Source: JAPUDS01 sp050258575 | GTDB taxonomy: Bacteria; Patescibacteriota; Saccharimonadia; Saccharimonadales; Saccharimonadaceae | Reading direction: 5' to 3' | Length of the DNA stretch: 42,642 nt | NCBI GenBank assembly: GCA_050258575.1 | Contig: JBLMYZ010000011.1 | Location: 1 to 42,642, forward strand | In this document: piece by piece, positions 41,007-42,642 of the stretch | Numbering within the stretch: the stretch's first letter is position 1 | Layout of the letters: each line of letters begins with the position of its first letter | Translations under genes and position numbers: made by a program | The notes under the pieces: generated by a model | Database searches by the model: none | What the model was told of the DNA's origin: nothing | What the model saw: only the letters and a program-made list of their open reading frames with translations

Positions 41007-42642
41007 CTACACGCGCTGCGCACCGCAAGCCTTCGCCGCAGCAGTCGCCGCTCGTTCAAGTAGTGCTGTAACATCTTTGTCGGTTAATGTTTTGTCATAA
41101 TGAGCAACCTCGAGCCGAAGCGTCACCGTTTTGTGCGCTGCATCATTTGGCGCTTGATATACGTCAAGCGGTGACAGTTTTGCGTCAACATGTTTTTCTT
41201 TGCGTACAACATCTAGTACCGCGCTATACACAGTTTCATACGCTACGTCAGCCGCTACTTTGAGCGATATATCCTGCGTCACTGTCGGAAACTTCGACAG
41301 CGGAGCGTAACTATGCCCAGCCTGTTCAGACAACTGCACTAGCCCTTGAATATCTAATGTCGCCGCAGCCGTATACTCTGGTAACTTAAACGCCTTTCGT
41401 ACTGACGGCTTGAGTTCGCCGATCATCCCGACAAAACCAAGCTCACACGCTTCGTCTTGCTGTTTGTATGCAGTTACAATAGCCGACCGCTCACGCGCAA
41501 ACGGTACCGTCAGCGGATAGTCCAGATCGAGCGCGTCGTTCACGGCTGCAAATTTCACGGTAAATCCAAGATCTAACGCTAGTTGCTGCACGAGTCGACG
41601 CATGTAAAAATACGGTGCACCCTGGCGCGGTTTTTTGGCCGCATACACAACGTCGACAAATTCCATTTCCTTCGGTAGCCCGTTATCGTCATCTGCGTGG
41701 TATTTTTTGTTGTGGCCTTTGCCGATCTCAAACAGCGCAAATTCGTCATGGCCAGCTTTTATGTTGGGGTGAATTTTATCGAGCAGACTAGGCGTAACGC
41801 TCAGGCGGTAGTATTGCAGGTCTGGACTGAGGGCATTGCTGAGCTGAAACGCCTGCGCGACATCTTGCCCAGCGCGCTCCATGACATTTTTGTGCACAAA
41901 ACTATACGTTAGCACTTCGTTCGCGCCGGCTTTGCTGAGGCTTTCGCGGATTTTATGCGCCACTTCGCGCTTGGCGTTTTTGGCCGCCGGTTTTAGGCTA
42001 CGCGTTGGTAGTTCTAGTGGCAATTTATCAAAACCATACAGCCGTCCGACTTCTTCTACTACATCTTCGGGCTGTTCAATATCCGTACGCCAAAACGGTA
42101 CATGCACATTCAGGTTATCGCCCATATCGGTCTTGATTTCCACGTTACCAAGCAGCGTCGCAATTTCATTGCTTATCAATTTAGAACCCAAGCGAGCATT
42201 TATGAATTCACTGTTGATCTGTACGTCAGTTGGGTTTTGATTGGCAGCCGATTCGTCAAATACTTTGCTCGCCTGTGCGCCACCAGCAACGTCAAACATA
42301 CTCAGCATTGCCACGCTCAGCACACGGTCGTTTTGCAATGGGCTTTGGCCTTTATTAAACCGCGTCACAGCGTCGGTAAATAGCCCGTGGCGCATGCTGG
42401 TTTTGCGGATGGCATACATGTCAAAGGTAGCGCATTCCAGCACAATGTTTTTTGTGCCAGCACTTACTTCACTATTGCCGCCACCCATTATGCCGCCCAT
42501 GCCAATCGGCTTTTCGCCGTCTACAATCACAATGTCGTCTGCGCTTACTTCGTATGTTTTGCCGTTCAGCAGTGGCAGTTTTTCGCCGTCGCGGCCCATG
42601 CGCACACCCAATGTATGGCCCGCTAGTTTGTCGTAATCGTAT
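41007..42642 (-). CDS. pheT: phenylalanyl-tRNA synthetase beta subunit, N-terminal part beyond window
   Basis: An open frame reaches the right edge, so the start is outside; 544 codons plus stop are visible. It covers most of PheT: the B3/B4 editing domain (YDYDKLAGHTLGVR, IGMGGIMGGGNSEV, LFTDAVTRFNKG), the B5 domain (RLYGFDKLP), the core catalytic-like domain (EVLTYSFVH) and the C-terminal anticodon-binding domain with FPTVTQDISL and the end EVAHYDKTLTDKDV. PheT pairs with PheS to charge tRNA(Phe). The internal TTG near 42611 is not the start. Confidence 0.95.
   Translation of the reverse strand, partial: YDYDKLAGHTLGVRMGRDGEKLPLLNGKTYEVSADDIVIVDGEKPIGMGGIMGGGNSEVSAGTKNIVLECATFDMYAIRKTSMRHGLFTDAVTRFNKGQSPLQNDRVLSVAMLSMFDVAGGAQASKVFDESAANQNPTDVQINSEFINARLGSKLISNEIATLLGNVEIKTDMGDNLNVHVPFWRTDIEQPEDVVEEVGRLYGFDKLPLELPTRSLKPAAKNAKREVAHKIRESLSKAGANEVLTYSFVHKNVMERAGQDVAQAFQLSNALSPDLQYYRLSVTPSLLDKIHPNIKAGHDEFALFEIGKGHNKKYHADDDNGLPKEMEFVDVVYAAKKPRQGAPYFYMRRLVQQLALDLGFTVKFAAVNDALDLDYPLTVPFARERSAIVTAYKQQDEACELGFVGMIGELKPSVRKAFKLPEYTAAATLDIQGLVQLSEQAGHSYAPLSKFPTVTQDISLKVAADVAYETVYSAVLDVVRKEKHVDAKLSPLDVYQAPNDAAHKTVTLRLEVAHYDKTLTDKDVTALLERAATAAAKACGAQRV

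Overview
The window looks like a piece of a small, tightly packed bacterial genome, most likely a Saccharibacteria (TM7) / Patescibacteria lineage. This is an inference from gene content, not a database result. The evidence is: about 50-53% G+C by eye; TGA used as a normal stop (several ATGA stop/start overlaps), which excludes the code-25 Gracilibacteria/Absconditabacteria; GatCAB amidotransferase; split transketolase; short malic enzyme; a lone type IV pilus assembly ATPase; many short envelope proteins with N- or C-terminal membrane anchors. I see no rRNA, tRNA, CRISPR array, insertion sequence or phage gene. No gene-free stretch exceeds about 110 bases.

Layout. 1-236: an A+T-rich gene cut by the left edge, reading from a consensus promoter. 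344-8354: malic enzyme, PilB-type ATPase, SpoU-type rRNA/tRNA methyltransferase, secreted CAP protein, DNA polymerase III alpha. 8417-9299: three small envelope proteins (DUF5665-like, YtxH-like, membrane protein). 9374-13795: operon gatC-gatA-(membrane protein with HEPN-like motif)-gatB-galU. 13825-17494: uvrB, a membrane protein and a LOG-family protein. 17491-25106: a 7.6 kb block of central carbon metabolism in two runs, tktN-tktC-fba-pfkB-unknown and gap-rpiB-membrane protein-rpe. 25183-30193: Rel, pyrophosphatase, PLD-family protein, GDPD-like pseudoenzyme, TrxB and an NrdH-like glutaredoxin. 30290-37406: FKBP, ABC exporter, zinc metallopeptidase, a eukaryotic-type glycogen branching enzyme, FMN reductase with an ArsR regulator, alpha/beta hydrolase. 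37372-42642: P-type ATPase, LytM/M23 peptidase, small surface protein, and pheT cut by the right edge.

How it works together. The sugar genes would let the cell interconvert pentose and triose phosphates (transketolase, Rpi, Rpe), cleave ketose bisphosphates (aldolase) and enter lower glycolysis (GAPDH). Malic enzyme would add pyruvate and reducing power, and GalU plus the branching enzyme point to glucan or nucleotide-sugar use. Several enzymes here (Rpe, RpiB, GalU, the GDPD-like protein) depart from their families at key positions.

Expression architecture stands out. Many first genes have a -10 hexamer only 6-9 bases before the start codon and no Shine-Dalgarno, which predicts leaderless mRNAs. 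Internal genes instead have strong GGAGG sites or ATGA coupling. All seven convergent gene pairs overlap or are separated by at most 2 bases. One strong promoter (22488-22516) points the wrong way, into the 3' end of the rpe operon, with no recognisable gene to drive.
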